NCBI RefSeq assembly: GCF_014203705.1
Contig: NZ_JACHJR010000001.1
Location: 2,170,001-2,234,000 of the forward strand
Source of the DNA: Kitasatospora gansuensis
GTDB taxonomy: Bacteria > Actinomycetota > Actinomycetes > Streptomycetales > Streptomycetaceae
Length of the DNA stretch: 64,000 nt
Direction: 5' to 3'
Each line of letters begins with the position of its first letter. The stretch's first letter is position 1. A model generated the notes under the pieces. It did not search any database. It had not been told where the DNA came from and saw only the letters and a program-made list of their open reading frames with translations. Both the position numbers and the translations under genes were made by a program. Below are positions 43,518 to 52,864 of this stretch, in pieces.

Positions 43518-46109
43518 GTGCCTGGCACCAACTTGACCCGTGAGGAGGCCCGAACCCGGGCCGCGCTCCTGCACGTGGAGTCGTACGACATCGAGCTCGA
43601 TCTGAGCTCGGCCCGCGACGGCGGCACCTTCCGTTCCACCACGGTGGTCCGGTTCGCTGCCACCGCTCCGGGCAGCGCGAGCTTCATCGACCTGGTCGCG
43701 CCGAGCGTGTCCGAGCTGGTGCTGAACGGCGTGGCGCTGCCGCTCGACAGCTTCGCCGACAGCCGGATCGCGCTGCCGGACCTGGCCGCCGAGAACGAGC
43801 TGAAGGTCGTCGCCGACTGCGCGTACACCAACACCGGCGAGGGCCTGCACCGCTTCGTCGACCCGGTCGACGGCGAGACCTACCTCTACACGCAGTTCGA
43901 GGTGCCCGACGCCCGCCGGGTGTTCGCCTCCTTCGAGCAGCCCGACCTGAAGGCCGCCTTCACCTTCACGGTGACCGCCCCCAAGGGCTGGGTCGTGGTC
44001 TCCAACTCCCCCACCCCGGCCCCGGTCGGCGACGGGGACACCCAGGTCTGGCGGTTCACCCCGACCGGCCGGATCTCCACCTACATCACCGCGCTGATCG
44101 CCGGACCGTACGTCGGCGTCTTCGACGAGTACCGCAGCGGCGAGCAGGTCGTCCCGCTCGGTGTCTACTGCCGTCCGTCGCTGCGCGAGTTCCTGGACGC
44201 CGACGCGATCTTCGACATCACCCGGCAGGGCTTCGACTTCTTCCAGGAGAAGTTCGACTGCGCCTACCCGTTCGAGAAGTACGACCAGCTCTTCGTGCCG
44301 GAGTTCAACGCCGGGGCGATGGAGAACGCGGGCGCCGTGACCTTCCGGGACCAGTACGTGTTCCGGTCCAAGGTGACCGACGCCGCGTACGAGTCGCGGG
44401 CCGCCACCATCCTGCACGAGCTGGCCCACATGTGGTTCGGCAACCTGGTCACCATGGAGTGGTGGAACGACCTCTGGCTGAACGAGTCGTTCGCCACCTA
44501 CGCCGAGGCGGTCTGCCTGGCCGAGGCGCCCGGCTCCAAGTGGCCGGACTCCTGGACCACCTTCGCCAACGAGATGAAGACCTGGGCGTACCGGCAGGAC
44601 CAGCTGCCGTCCACCCACCCGATCATGGCCGAGATCAACGATCTCGAGGACGTCATGGTCAACTTCGACGGCATCACCTACGCCAAGGGCGCCTCGGTGC
44701 TCAAGCAGCTGGTGGCGTACGTCGGCCAGGACGAGTTCTTCAAGGGCGTGCAGGCCTACTTCAAGGCGCACGCCTGGGGCAACACCCGGCTGAGCGACCT
44801 GCTCGGCGCGCTGGAGGAGACCAGCGGCCGCGACCTCAAGACCTGGTCGAAGGCCTGGCTCGAGACGGCCGGCATCAACGTGCTGCGCCCCTCGGTCACG
44901 CTGGCCGAGGACGGCACCGTCGCCGCCTTCTCGGTGCTCCAGGAGGCCCCCGCGCTGCCCGCCGGCGCCAAGGGCGAGGCCGTGCTCCGGCCGCACCGGA
45001 TCGCCATCGGCTGCTACGACCTGAAGGACGGTCAGCTGGTCCGCACCGAGCGGATCGAGCTGGACGTGGACGGCGCCGAGACCCCGGTGCCGCAGCTGAC
45101 CGGCCGTCAGCGCCCCGCCGTGCTGCTGCTCAACGACGACGACCTGTCGTACGCCAAGGTCCGCCTGGACGAGGCCTCGCTGGCCGTGGTCACCGAGCAC
45201 CTCGGCGGCTTCACCGCCTCGCTCCCGCGCGCGCTCTGCTGGGCCTCCGCCTGGGACATGACCCGCGACGGCGAGCTGGCCACCCGCGACTACCTGGCGC
45301 TGGCGCTCTCCGGCCTGGCCCAGGAGAGCGAGATCGGCGTGGTCCAGTCGGTCCAGCGGCAGGTCAAGCTGGCGCTCGACGTGTACACCGACCCGGCCTG
45401 GCGCGAGCAGGGCCTGCTGCGCTGGTCCACCGCCGCCGAGGAGCGGCTGCGCGCCGCCGCCCCCGGCAGCGACCACCAGCTGGCCTGGGCCCGCACGCTG
45501 GCCGCCGCCGCCCGGACGGAGGGTCAGCTCGCGCTGCTGGCCGGTCTGCTGGACGGCAGCGAGGTGATCGAGGGCCTGGCCGTCGACACCGAGCTGCGCT
45601 GGGTGCTGCTCGCCCGGCTGGCCGCCACCGGGCGTGCCGACGCCGAGGCGATCGACGCCGAGCTGGCGCGGGACAACACCGCGGCCGGCCAGGAGCACGC
45701 GGCCGCCTGCCGCGCGTCCCGGCCGACCGCCGAGGCCAAGGCCGCGGCCTGGGCCTCCGTGGTGGAGTCGGACGAGCTGACCAACTACGTCCAGGAGGCC
45801 GTGATCAGCGGCTTCGGTCAGCCCGACCAGCAGGAGCTGCTCGCCCCGTACACGGCGAAGTACTTCGCCGCGATCAAGGGCATCTACGAGACCCGCAGCC
45901 ACGAGATCTCGCAGCAGATCGTGGTCGGCCTCTACCCGGCCCGCCAGGTCGGACAGGCCACCCTGGACACCACCGACGCCTGGCTGGCCTCGGCCGAGCC
46001 CGCCCCGGCGCTGCGCCGGATGGTGGTCGAGGCCCGCGCGGCCGTCGAGCGCGCGATCCGGGCCCAGGCCGCGGACCGGGCGGCCGGCGCCCGGGAGCTC
46101 GGCCACTGA
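43518..46109 (+). CDS. pepN: Aminopeptidase N (M1 zinc metallopeptidase)
   Basis: An 863-residue cytosolic aminopeptidase. The substrate-anchoring GAMEN motif (FNAGAMENAG) lies near residue 270, the zinc motif HELAH with downstream Glu (ILHELAHMWFGNLV to LWLNESFATYAE) near 300-325, and the proton-donor Tyr is expected in FDGITYAKGASVLKQL. A long helical C-terminal domain follows. GTG at 43518 follows GAAGGAG; an upstream ATG at 43495 reads MPDEGVLR and is less well placed. A strong terminator follows the gene. Confidence 0.94.
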   Translation: MPGTNLTREEARTRAALLHVESYDIELDLSSARDGGTFRSTTVVRFAATAPGSASFIDLVAPSVSELVLNGVALPLDSFADSRIALPDLAAENELKVVADCAYTNTGEGLHRFVDPVDGETYLYTQFEVPDARRVFASFEQPDLKAAFTFTVTAPKGWVVVSNSPTPAPVGDGDTQVWRFTPTGRISTYITALIAGPYVGVFDEYRSGEQVVPLGVYCRPSLREFLDADAIFDITRQGFDFFQEKFDCAYPFEKYDQLFVPEFNAGAMENAGAVTFRDQYVFRSKVTDAAYESRAATILHELAHMWFGNLVTMEWWNDLWLNESFATYAEAVCLAEAPGSKWPDSWTTFANEMKTWAYRQDQLPSTHPIMAEINDLEDVMVNFDGITYAKGASVLKQLVAYVGQDEFFKGVQAYFKAHAWGNTRLSDLLGALEETSGRDLKTWSKAWLETAGINVLRPSVTLAEDGTVAAFSVLQEAPALPAGAKGEAVLRPHRIAIGCYDLKDGQLVRTERIELDVDGAETPVPQLTGRQRPAVLLLNDDDLSYAKVRLDEASLAVVTEHLGGFTASLPRALCWASAWDMTRDGELATRDYLALALSGLAQESEIGVVQSVQRQVKLALDVYTDPAWREQGLLRWSTAAEERLRAAAPGSDHQLAWARTLAAAARTEGQLALLAGLLDGSEVIEGLAVDTELRWVLLARLAATGRADAEAIDAELARDNTAAGQEHAAACRASRPTAEAKAAAWASVVESDELTNYVQEAVISGFGQPDQQELLAPYTAKYFAAIKGIYETRSHEISQQIVVGLYPARQVGQATLDTTDAWLASAEPAPALRRMVVEARAAVERAIRAQAADRAAGARELGH

Positions 46110-46123
46110 CGCACCGTCACCCG

Positions 46124-46161
46124 GAGGGGGCGCCGAACCGCGTGCGGTTCGGCGCCCCCTC
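46124..46161 (+). terminator. Strong terminator after pepN
   Basis: An 18-bp perfect inverted repeat (arms 46124-46141 and 46144-46161, GAGGGGGCGCCGAACCGC and its complement) begins 14 bp past the pepN stop; the innermost pairs would open to form the loop. Confidence 0.88.
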
Positions 46162-46211
46162 GGGCGTTCGTCAGGGTGTCCCCGGTGACGCCGGTGGTGG
46201 CCGGAACAGCA

Positions 46212-46249
46212 CTGAGCACCGCCGGACCTGACGGTCCGACGGTGCTCAG
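46212..46249 (-). terminator. Terminator after the small membrane protein gene
   Basis: CTGAGCACCG-C-CGGACC pairs with GGTCCG-A-CGGTGCTCAG around a 4-base loop, a 16-bp stem with one mismatch, 10 bp beyond the stop codon of the leftward gene. Confidence 0.8.
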
Positions 46250-46259
46250 GTGCGTTCGG

Positions 46260-46487
46260 CTACTTCTTCTTGCCCAGCGCGGGCAGCATGACCAGGGCGG
46301 CGATGATCGCGAACAGCACCAGCGGGGCCGCCACGAACAGGGCCAGGGTGTCGACCGTGCTCAGGCCCTTGCCCGGGTCGTCGCCGTCGTCCCGGGTGGC
46401 CGCCAGGGCCGCGGGCGACGTCATCAGCATCATCAGCGTCGCCACCGCGGAGACCGCGCCGACTCGCAAAGCGTTCCTCTTGTCCAC
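46260..46487 (-). CDS. Small exported membrane protein
   Basis: About 75 residues: a signal peptide (AVSAVATLMMLMTSPAALAA), a short acidic linker (TRDDGDDPGKG) and a C-terminal membrane segment (TLALFVAAPLVLFAIIAALVM) ending in GKKK. The N terminus would be removed, leaving a short outside part anchored by the C-terminal helix. GTG at 46487 is preferred over a TTG three codons upstream. It lies 22 bp from the malQ start side of the same strand, downstream of malQ. Function unknown. Confidence 0.75.
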   Translation of the reverse strand: MDKRNALRVGAVSAVATLMMLMTSPAALAATRDDGDDPGKGLSTVDTLALFVAAPLVLFAIIAALVMLPALGKKK

Positions 46488-46508
46488 GTTTCCCAAGGTA
46501 CCGGCCGC

Positions 46509-48617
46509 CTACCGCTCGCCGCTCCCCGGGGTCCGCCTTCCGAGCACGGTGCTCAGCCGCCTGGTCCCCTCCGCCGCCGCGAGCGCCTCCAGGGTGACCG
46601 GGCGTCCGGTCCGGTCGGCCACCGGCAGGCGCCAGTTGGGGTACTGGTCCCAGGTGCCCGGCAGGTTCTGCGGGCGCGGGTCGCCGACCGTGTCGGGCAG
46701 CCAGACCCCGACCAGCTCGGCGGGGGTGGCCAGCAGGAAGGCGTACAGCGCCTCGGCGGTCAGCTCGGCGCCCTCGGGCAGCAGCCCGGCCCGGGTCAGT
46801 TCGGTCCGCCAGTCGGCGAGTTCGGCGGCCGCCTCGGCCTGCTCCTCGGCCAGCGGGCGGGCCAGCAGGCCGAGCCGGTGCCGCAGCTCGACGTGCTCGC
46901 CGGAGAGCCGGGCCGCGGTGCTCGGCAGGTCGTGGGTGGTCAGGGTGGCCAGGCAGGCGGCCCGCCAGCGCTCCGGCGGGAGGATCGCGGCGTCCGCCCG
47001 CCAGTCCCGCTCGAACCAGAGCACCGAGGTGCCGAGCACCCCACGCGCCGTCAGCTCCTCCCGCACACCCGGCTCCACCGTGCCCAGGTCCTCGCCGATC
47101 ACGTACCCGCCGGCCCGGTGCGCCTCCAGCGCCAGCACCCCGAGCATCGCCTCCGCGTCGTAGCGGACGTACGCGCCCTGGGTCGGCGGGAGCCCGGCCG
47201 GCACCCACCAGAGCCGGAACAGGCCCATCACGTGGTCGATCCGGAGCGCCCCGGTGTGCCGCAGCGCGGCCCGCAGCAGCTCCGCGTACGGGGCGTAGCC
47301 GGCGGCGGCCAGCGCGTCCGGGCGCCAGGGCGGCAGGCCCCAGTCCTGGCCGTGCGCGTTGAAGGCGTCCGGCGGGGCGCCCACCGAGATGCCCTCGGCC
47401 AGCACCTCCTGGAGCACCCAGGCGTCCGCGCCGTCCGGGTGCGCGCCGACCGCCAGGTCGTGGATCAGGCCGACCGGCATCCCGGCGTCCTTCGCCGCCT
47501 GCTGGGCGGCTCCGAGCTGCTGGTCCGTCAGCCAGGCCAGCCAGCGGTGGAACTCCACCCGGTCGGCCAGGTCCTGGGCCGCCTTGGTGACGTGCGGGCT
47601 GTCCGGGTGGCGCAGGCCCTTGGGCCAGTGCCGCCAGTTGTCGCCGTGCCGCTCGGCCAGCGCGGACCAGACCGCGTACTGCTCCAGCCAGCGGCCCTCC
47701 CGCTCGACGAACGCCCGGTACGCCGCCTCCCGGCCGGGGCCGCGCGCCACCCGGTGCAGGATCTCCAGCGCCTCCAGCTTCACCGCGCGGACCGCGTCCC
47801 GGTCCACCAGCCCGTCGTGGGCCAGCACCTCCTGGCTCAACCTGCGTCCGCGCTCGGGGAGTTCCCCCAGATCGGCGTACGGGTACTCGGGCACCGCCTC
47901 GATCCGCAGGTGCACCGGGTCGGCGAACCGGCGGGAGGAGGGCCGGTACGGCGAGGGGTCGGAGGGCGCACCCGGCAGTGCCGCGTGCAGCGGGTTGATC
48001 TGCAGGAAGCCCGCCCCGAGCCCGTGCCCGGCCCACTGCGCCAGCTCGGCCAGGTCACCGAGGTCGCCCATCCCCCAGGAGCGCTCCGAGAGCACCGAGT
48101 AGAGCTGGGCCAGGAAGCCCCAGGAGCGCTGCTCGATCTCCGGCAGCCGCTGCGGCGCGACGATCAGCGGGGTCGACTCGGCGCGGTCGCCCGTACGGAC
48201 CGTCAGGCGGTGCCGGCCGAGCGGGAGGTCAGCGGGCAGCCAGTGCGACCGGCCCGCCGGCAGGCCCCAGGTGCCGCCGTCCTCCAGCTCCACGTCGAGC
48301 CGGGCCCCGGCCGGGACGTCCAGCGCCGTCCGCCGCCCGGCCCGCACCACGATGCACGGCGGCAGCAGCCGGGCCGCCTGCTCGGCCCGGTGCCGCTCCA
48401 TCGCGTCCCGCACCGCCGCCGGACTCCCCGCGTCCACCCCAAGCGTGGCCAGCACCGCCACCAGCGTGTGCGGCGCCACCTGCACCGGCCCCGAGCCCGG
48501 GTCGTACGTACTGTCCACCCCGTGCGCGTGCGCCAGCGCCACCAGCTCGGGAGAGGGCGGCGGATCCTCGGCGGGAGCCTGCGGACTGCCGGTTGCACGG
48601 TCGAGGTATGCGGCCAC
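46509..48617 (-). CDS. malQ: 4-alpha-glucanotransferase
   Basis: A 702-residue GH77 amylomaltase that moves alpha-1,4-glucan segments between maltodextrins. GH77 catalytic segments are present: ALRIDHVMGLFRLWW with the nucleophile Asp near residue 450, YVIGEDLGTVEPGV with the acid/base Glu near 505, and LTTHDLPSTAARLSG with the third Asp. An N-terminal extension of about 150 residues (beta-rich, RHRLTVRTGD) is typical of actinobacterial MalQ. GTG at 48617 follows AGGAG at the right distance. Confidence 0.94.
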   Translation of the reverse strand: MAAYLDRATGSPQAPAEDPPPSPELVALAHAHGVDSTYDPGSGPVQVAPHTLVAVLATLGVDAGSPAAVRDAMERHRAEQAARLLPPCIVVRAGRRTALDVPAGARLDVELEDGGTWGLPAGRSHWLPADLPLGRHRLTVRTGDRAESTPLIVAPQRLPEIEQRSWGFLAQLYSVLSERSWGMGDLGDLAELAQWAGHGLGAGFLQINPLHAALPGAPSDPSPYRPSSRRFADPVHLRIEAVPEYPYADLGELPERGRRLSQEVLAHDGLVDRDAVRAVKLEALEILHRVARGPGREAAYRAFVEREGRWLEQYAVWSALAERHGDNWRHWPKGLRHPDSPHVTKAAQDLADRVEFHRWLAWLTDQQLGAAQQAAKDAGMPVGLIHDLAVGAHPDGADAWVLQEVLAEGISVGAPPDAFNAHGQDWGLPPWRPDALAAAGYAPYAELLRAALRHTGALRIDHVMGLFRLWWVPAGLPPTQGAYVRYDAEAMLGVLALEAHRAGGYVIGEDLGTVEPGVREELTARGVLGTSVLWFERDWRADAAILPPERWRAACLATLTTHDLPSTAARLSGEHVELRHRLGLLARPLAEEQAEAAAELADWRTELTRAGLLPEGAELTAEALYAFLLATPAELVGVWLPDTVGDPRPQNLPGTWDQYPNWRLPVADRTGRPVTLEALAAAEGTRRLSTVLGRRTPGSGER

Positions 48618-48880
48618 TCTTGGGCTCCTGCGGTCAGTGAAGCCGTACGGGACCCCCCAGTCCTACCCGCGCCCACCCCACCCGACCCCGGCACCCACAC
48701 GGCGGAGTCACCCGAATGGACGGTCAGGACACCGCAAAGGGTGCGGGGTGACGGTGCGGACAGCCGGTCATTTGGGGCATAGCAGGCAATCCGCGCATGG
48801 GCGTTGACACCTGCACGGCTTGCTGATGGGCTGTCCGCCGGGGGCTTGGACCGGACGTTTTTCAGGTTGAGGAGGGTCCT
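48618..48880 (+). promoter_or_regulatory. Divergent promoter region between malQ and the GH84 gene
   Basis: This 263-bp gap holds a TTGACA at 48804-48809 reading toward the GH84 gene; no good -10 box follows at 17 bp, so the assignment is weak. The GH84 start is preceded by GAGGAGG. Confidence 0.35.
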
Positions 48881-51800
48881 GTGCAGGCTCGGGTTTCGGC
48901 GGCCGCCGGTCGGCGGCTGCGGCAGCAGATCGAGCAGAGCGCGGCCCTCCGTGAGGTGCTCTGGCACCCGGCCGCGCTGGCGGCCCGCCGGGCCACGGCG
49001 CGGACGGCGCGTCAGCTGGCGCCCAAGGTGGCGGACCGGCTGATCGCGGATCTCAAGGGGACCGAACCGCTGCTCGCCTCGGTCCGGGCCGAGCGCCGCC
49101 GGGGACGCCGGCGGGCCACCCTGCAGCTGGCCGCGACGCTCTCGGCCGCCGCCGTGGTCGGCGGCCTGATGGTCGGGATCCCGGGCACCGCGTACGCCGA
49201 GACGCCGGTCGGACGGCCCGTCAGCAGTGCGCCCCGGACGCCGCTCGGCACGCTGGCCGACCCGCGGGTGTACCCGAGGCCGCAGCAGCTGACCGCGGTC
49301 GGACGACCCGTCAGCGTGCCGCCCACGGTGAACCTGGTGAGCGCCGACCAGGCCGACGGACCGGCCCTGGACGCCGTCCGGGAGCTGCTCGGGACGGCCG
49401 GGGCGACCACCGTCACCCCACTGCCCGACCTGCCCGCCGAGCCCGCTCCGGGCAGCCTGACCGTGTACGTCGGGGGGCCCAGGGAGGCGGCCGGCGGGGC
49501 GATCGACCGGGCGCTGCGCGGCCTCGCGGCGGCGGGCGGCCAGCAGCTCTCGTTCGAGGGCCTGCCCGCCGGGGGCTACCTGCTGGCGGCCGGTCAGCTG
49601 CCGACCACCGGCGGCACGTACGGCGCGGTGGTGCTGGCCGGGGTGGACGCCGCCGGGACGTTCAACGCCGCGCAGAGCCTGCGACAGCTGCTCGCCCCCG
49701 TCCAGCCGGGCCAGGGGCAGGGCCCCGGCGCGCTCGGCTTCCCGGGCGTGCTGGTCCGGGACTGGCCGAGCGGCGCGGCCGTCCGGGGCATCGCCGAGTC
49801 CTTCCAGGGCACGCCCTGGAGCGCCGAACAGCGGCTGGCCCAGCTCGACTTCCTCGGCCGGACCAAGCAGAACTTCTACCTCTACGCCCCCGGCGGCGAC
49901 CCGTACCGGCTCTCCCGCTGGCGCGACGCCTACCCTGCCGCCCAGGCCGCCGAGCTGCGCGAACTGGCCGACCGGGCCCGGCAGAACCACGTCACGCTCG
50001 GGTACTCGATCTCGCCGGGGCAGTCGTTCTGCTACAGCTCAGGCAAGGACCTGGACGCGCTGCTGGGCAAGCTGGACGGGCTGCGCAAGCTCGGCTTCGA
50101 GGCGTTCCAGCTGGAGTTCCTGGACGTCAGCTACGACGAGTGGCACTGCTCCACCGACCGCCGCAGCTTCGGCACAGGACCCGAGGCGGCCGCCAAGGCG
50201 CAGGCCGCCCTGGCCGGCAAGGTCAGGGAGCGGCTGACCAAGGGCAAGCTCCCGCTCACCGTGGTGCCGACGGACTATCAGAAGGCGGCCGCCTCGCCGT
50301 ACCGGACCGTGCTGGCCGCCGGGCTGCCGAAGGACGTCCAGGTGGCCTGGAGCGGCGGGTCGGTGATCCCGGCGAAGATCACGGGCAGTCAGGTCGCCGA
50401 GGCGGCCAAGGCAGCCGGGCACCCGCTGGTCACCCTGGACAGCTACCCCGTCAACGACTCCGCGCCCGACCGGCTCTACCTCGGCGCCTACCAGGGCCGC
50501 GACCCCGAGCTGGCCACCGGTTCGGCCGCGCTGGTGACCGCCGCGATGGCCCAGCCGGTGCTCTCCCGGATCCCGCTGGCCACCGCTGCGGACTTCGCCT
50601 GGAACCCGGCCGGCTACCAGCCCGCCGAGTCCTGGCGGGCCGCGCTGCGCCCGCTGGCCGGGACGGACACCGGCCTGGCCGCGGTCACCGCGCTGGCGGG
50701 CAACAGCTCCTCCTCGCCGCTGGCCCGGGCCGAGTCCGGCTATCTGGCCCCGCTCGCCGAACGGTTCTGGGCCGCCCTGGAGCCCACCGGCGGCAGCACC
50801 CCCGACCCGGCCCGGCTGACCGAGGCCGCCGCCCCGCTGCGGGACGCCTTCGCCACCATGGCGGGGGCCCGGCAGGCGCTGGCCACCGAGGCGCTCGGCG
50901 CGGAGGCCGACCCGTGGCTCGCCCAGCTGGCCGGCTACGGCCGGGCCGGGGTCGCGGCGGTCGACATGCTGCTGGCCCAGCGCGGCGGTGACGGCACGGC
51001 CGCCTGGCAGCACCGGGTCACCCTGCGCAGCGAGCGCGACCAGCTGGCCCAGGGCGGCGCGGTGGTCGGTGCCGGTGTGCTGGACCCGTTCCTGGACCGG
51101 GCCGCGAAGGCCGCCGACAGCTGGTCCGGCGTCCGGGCCGGGGCGATCGGCGCGACCACCACGCTCGGCACCGCGCACGACCACCGGCCCGCGCTGATGA
51201 CCGACGACGCCGCCGACACCTTCTACTGGACCTCGGCCCCGCCGCAGCCCGGCGACGCGATCGGCCTCGACCTCGGCCCCGGCCGCGCACTCGGCACCGT
51301 GACGGTGCTGATGGGCAGTTGGGGCGACGGCCCGGACGCCCGCAGCGCGGCCGGCGACTTCCTGCACGAAGGCGTCCTGGAGTACACCACCGGCGAGGGC
51401 GGCTGGAAGGAGCTGGCCAAGGTCCGCGGCCGGCAGGACATCACCGCGACGGCGCCCGCCGGCGTGGTGGCCAAGGCCGTCCGGCTGCGCGCCACCGCCG
51501 GCCAGAAGACGGCCGTCGCGGTCCGCGAGTTCAGCATCACGGCCCCCGGCGAGACCCCGGCCACCGTGACCGGCGGCCCGGTCGCCGCCCCCGGCTCCTC
51601 GGCCGCCGCCGTACTGGACGGCAACCCCGACACCGCCTACCGGGCCGCCAGCGCCCCCGGCGGCAACGACACCCCCCTCACCGTCGAACTCGGCGCACCC
51701 CGGCCGCTGGACCGGGTCACCGTCCTCACCGACCCGACCGTCCGGGCGACCGGCACCGTGGAGATCCAGCAGGCCGACGGCAGCTGGGCGGCGATCGGCG

Positions 51801-52651
51801 CCGTCCGCCCCGGCTGGAACGAACTGCCCGCGCAGGGCCGCCCGGTCGGCGCGATCCGGCTGCGCTGGGCCGCGGGCGGCGAGCCGCCGGTGGTGAACCA
51901 GATCATCCCCTGGTACGCCGACACCCCCGCCGCCCGGCTCAGCCTGGCCTCGCCCGTGCTGGACGTGATCACCGCGGCCACCATTCCGGCGCAGACCAGG
52001 GCCGTGGTCGAGTCCGGCCGGCCCGATGTCATCACCGGTGAGCTGAAGGCCGAGGTCCCGCTGGTGGCCAAGGGTCTGACGGTCGCTCCGATACCCGCTC
52101 TGGCGGTGCCGCGCGGCGGCCGGGTCGGCGCCCCGCTCCAGGTCACCGCGACGGCCGAGACGCCCACCGGCACGTACCAGGTGCCGGTCAGCTTCACGGC
52201 GGGCGGGGTGACGGTCCGCCAGGTGCTCCAGGTACGGGTGGTCCCGCCGACGGCCGGCCCCGACCTGGCCCCCGGCGCGGTCGCCTCCTCCTCCGGCGAC
52301 GACTCCGCCAAGACGCCCGCCGGGGCCGTGAACGACCGGGACCCGAAGACCCGCTGGACCGCACCGGCGAAGGACGACGCCTGGGTCCAGCTGCGACTGC
52401 CGGCCGCCGGCCGGCTGGGCTCGGCGGTGCTCTCCTGGCAGCCCGCCTACGCCTCCGCCTACCGGCTCGAGACCTCCCCCGACGGGGTGCACTGGACCAC
52501 CGCGGCCACGGTCGAGGACGGGCGGGGTGGCACCGAGACGATCCGCTTCGACGCGCCCGACGCCCAGTACCTCCGGGTCCAGGGCGTCACCCGGGCGACG
52601 CCGTACGGCTACTCGCTCTCGGGGATCGAGGTCTACGGGGTCGCGGGTTAG
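48881..52651 (+). CDS. Secreted multidomain GH84-type beta-N-acetylglucosaminidase-like protein
   Basis: A 1256-residue exported protein. The N terminus has an unusual leader of about 106 residues: some 80 basic, helical residues, then a hydrophobic core ending PGTAYA. Next come a GH20-like N domain (about 110-290), a GH84-type barrel (about 300-600, DWPSGAAVRGIAESFQGTPW, then EFLDVSYDEWHC), a helical domain (600-760), two F5/8C carbohydrate-binding domains (about 770-1020), a NEW3-like beta domain (about 1030-1120) and a last F5/8C domain (1125-1256). In place of the usual Asp-Asp catalytic pair the protein reads L414-D415, so activity may differ from classical GH84. GTG at 48881 follows GAGGAGG. 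Confidence 0.87.
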   Translation: MQARVSAAAGRRLRQQIEQSAALREVLWHPAALAARRATARTARQLAPKVADRLIADLKGTEPLLASVRAERRRGRRRATLQLAATLSAAAVVGGLMVGIPGTAYAETPVGRPVSSAPRTPLGTLADPRVYPRPQQLTAVGRPVSVPPTVNLVSADQADGPALDAVRELLGTAGATTVTPLPDLPAEPAPGSLTVYVGGPREAAGGAIDRALRGLAAAGGQQLSFEGLPAGGYLLAAGQLPTTGGTYGAVVLAGVDAAGTFNAAQSLRQLLAPVQPGQGQGPGALGFPGVLVRDWPSGAAVRGIAESFQGTPWSAEQRLAQLDFLGRTKQNFYLYAPGGDPYRLSRWRDAYPAAQAAELRELADRARQNHVTLGYSISPGQSFCYSSGKDLDALLGKLDGLRKLGFEAFQLEFLDVSYDEWHCSTDRRSFGTGPEAAAKAQAALAGKVRERLTKGKLPLTVVPTDYQKAAASPYRTVLAAGLPKDVQVAWSGGSVIPAKITGSQVAEAAKAAGHPLVTLDSYPVNDSAPDRLYLGAYQGRDPELATGSAALVTAAMAQPVLSRIPLATAADFAWNPAGYQPAESWRAALRPLAGTDTGLAAVTALAGNSSSSPLARAESGYLAPLAERFWAALEPTGGSTPDPARLTEAAAPLRDAFATMAGARQALATEALGAEADPWLAQLAGYGRAGVAAVDMLLAQRGGDGTAAWQHRVTLRSERDQLAQGGAVVGAGVLDPFLDRAAKAADSWSGVRAGAIGATTTLGTAHDHRPALMTDDAADTFYWTSAPPQPGDAIGLDLGPGRALGTVTVLMGSWGDGPDARSAAGDFLHEGVLEYTTGEGGWKELAKVRGRQDITATAPAGVVAKAVRLRATAGQKTAVAVREFSITAPGETPATVTGGPVAAPGSSAAAVLDGNPDTAYRAASAPGGNDTPLTVELGAPRPLDRVTVLTDPTVRATGTVEIQQADGSWAAIGAVRPGWNELPAQGRPVGAIRLRWAAGGEPPVVNQIIPWYADTPAARLSLASPVLDVITAATIPAQTRAVVESGRPDVITGELKAEVPLVAKGLTVAPIPALAVPRGGRVGAPLQVTATAETPTGTYQVPVSFTAGGVTVRQVLQVRVVPPTAGPDLAPGAVASSSGDDSAKTPAGAVNDRDPKTRWTAPAKDDAWVQLRLPAAGRLGSAVLSWQPAYASAYRLETSPDGVHWTTAATVEDGRGGTETIRFDAPDAQYLRVQGVTRATPYGYSLSGIEVYGVAG

Positions 52652-52680
52652 GTAGGCAGGGCGCTCGCTCGCACCTCACT

Positions 52681-52752
52681 GCGAAAGTGCCTGACCGGCT
52701 ACGTACGGATCACCTTTTTCGAGGTCGGCGTCGCAGTTCCCCGAGCCCCTGG
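52681..52752 (-). repeat. Dispersed repeat copy R4 (complete core, reverse)
   Basis: A complete reverse-orientation core: CGAAAGTGCCTGACCGGC, TACGTACGGATCACC, GAGGTCGGCGTCGCAGTT and CCCCGAGCCCCTGG. It begins 30 bp after the GH84 stop codon. The rest of the gap to 52864 shows no gene. Confidence 0.85.
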
Positions 52753-52864
52753 TGGTGCATGGCTGAGCGCCTGCGAAAACGGCGGGCCGCCGGCGCTCCC
52801 CCGAAGGAGGTGGCGGCGGCGGCCCATGAGGCGTACCGAGGTATTGGCTGGCAGGCCCTGTCTG

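Noticed and set aside
43353..46106. A 917-codon antisense frame over pepN
   Set aside because: The sense strand encodes a full M1 aminopeptidase with GAMEN and HELAH motifs; the antisense product has no recognisable fold.
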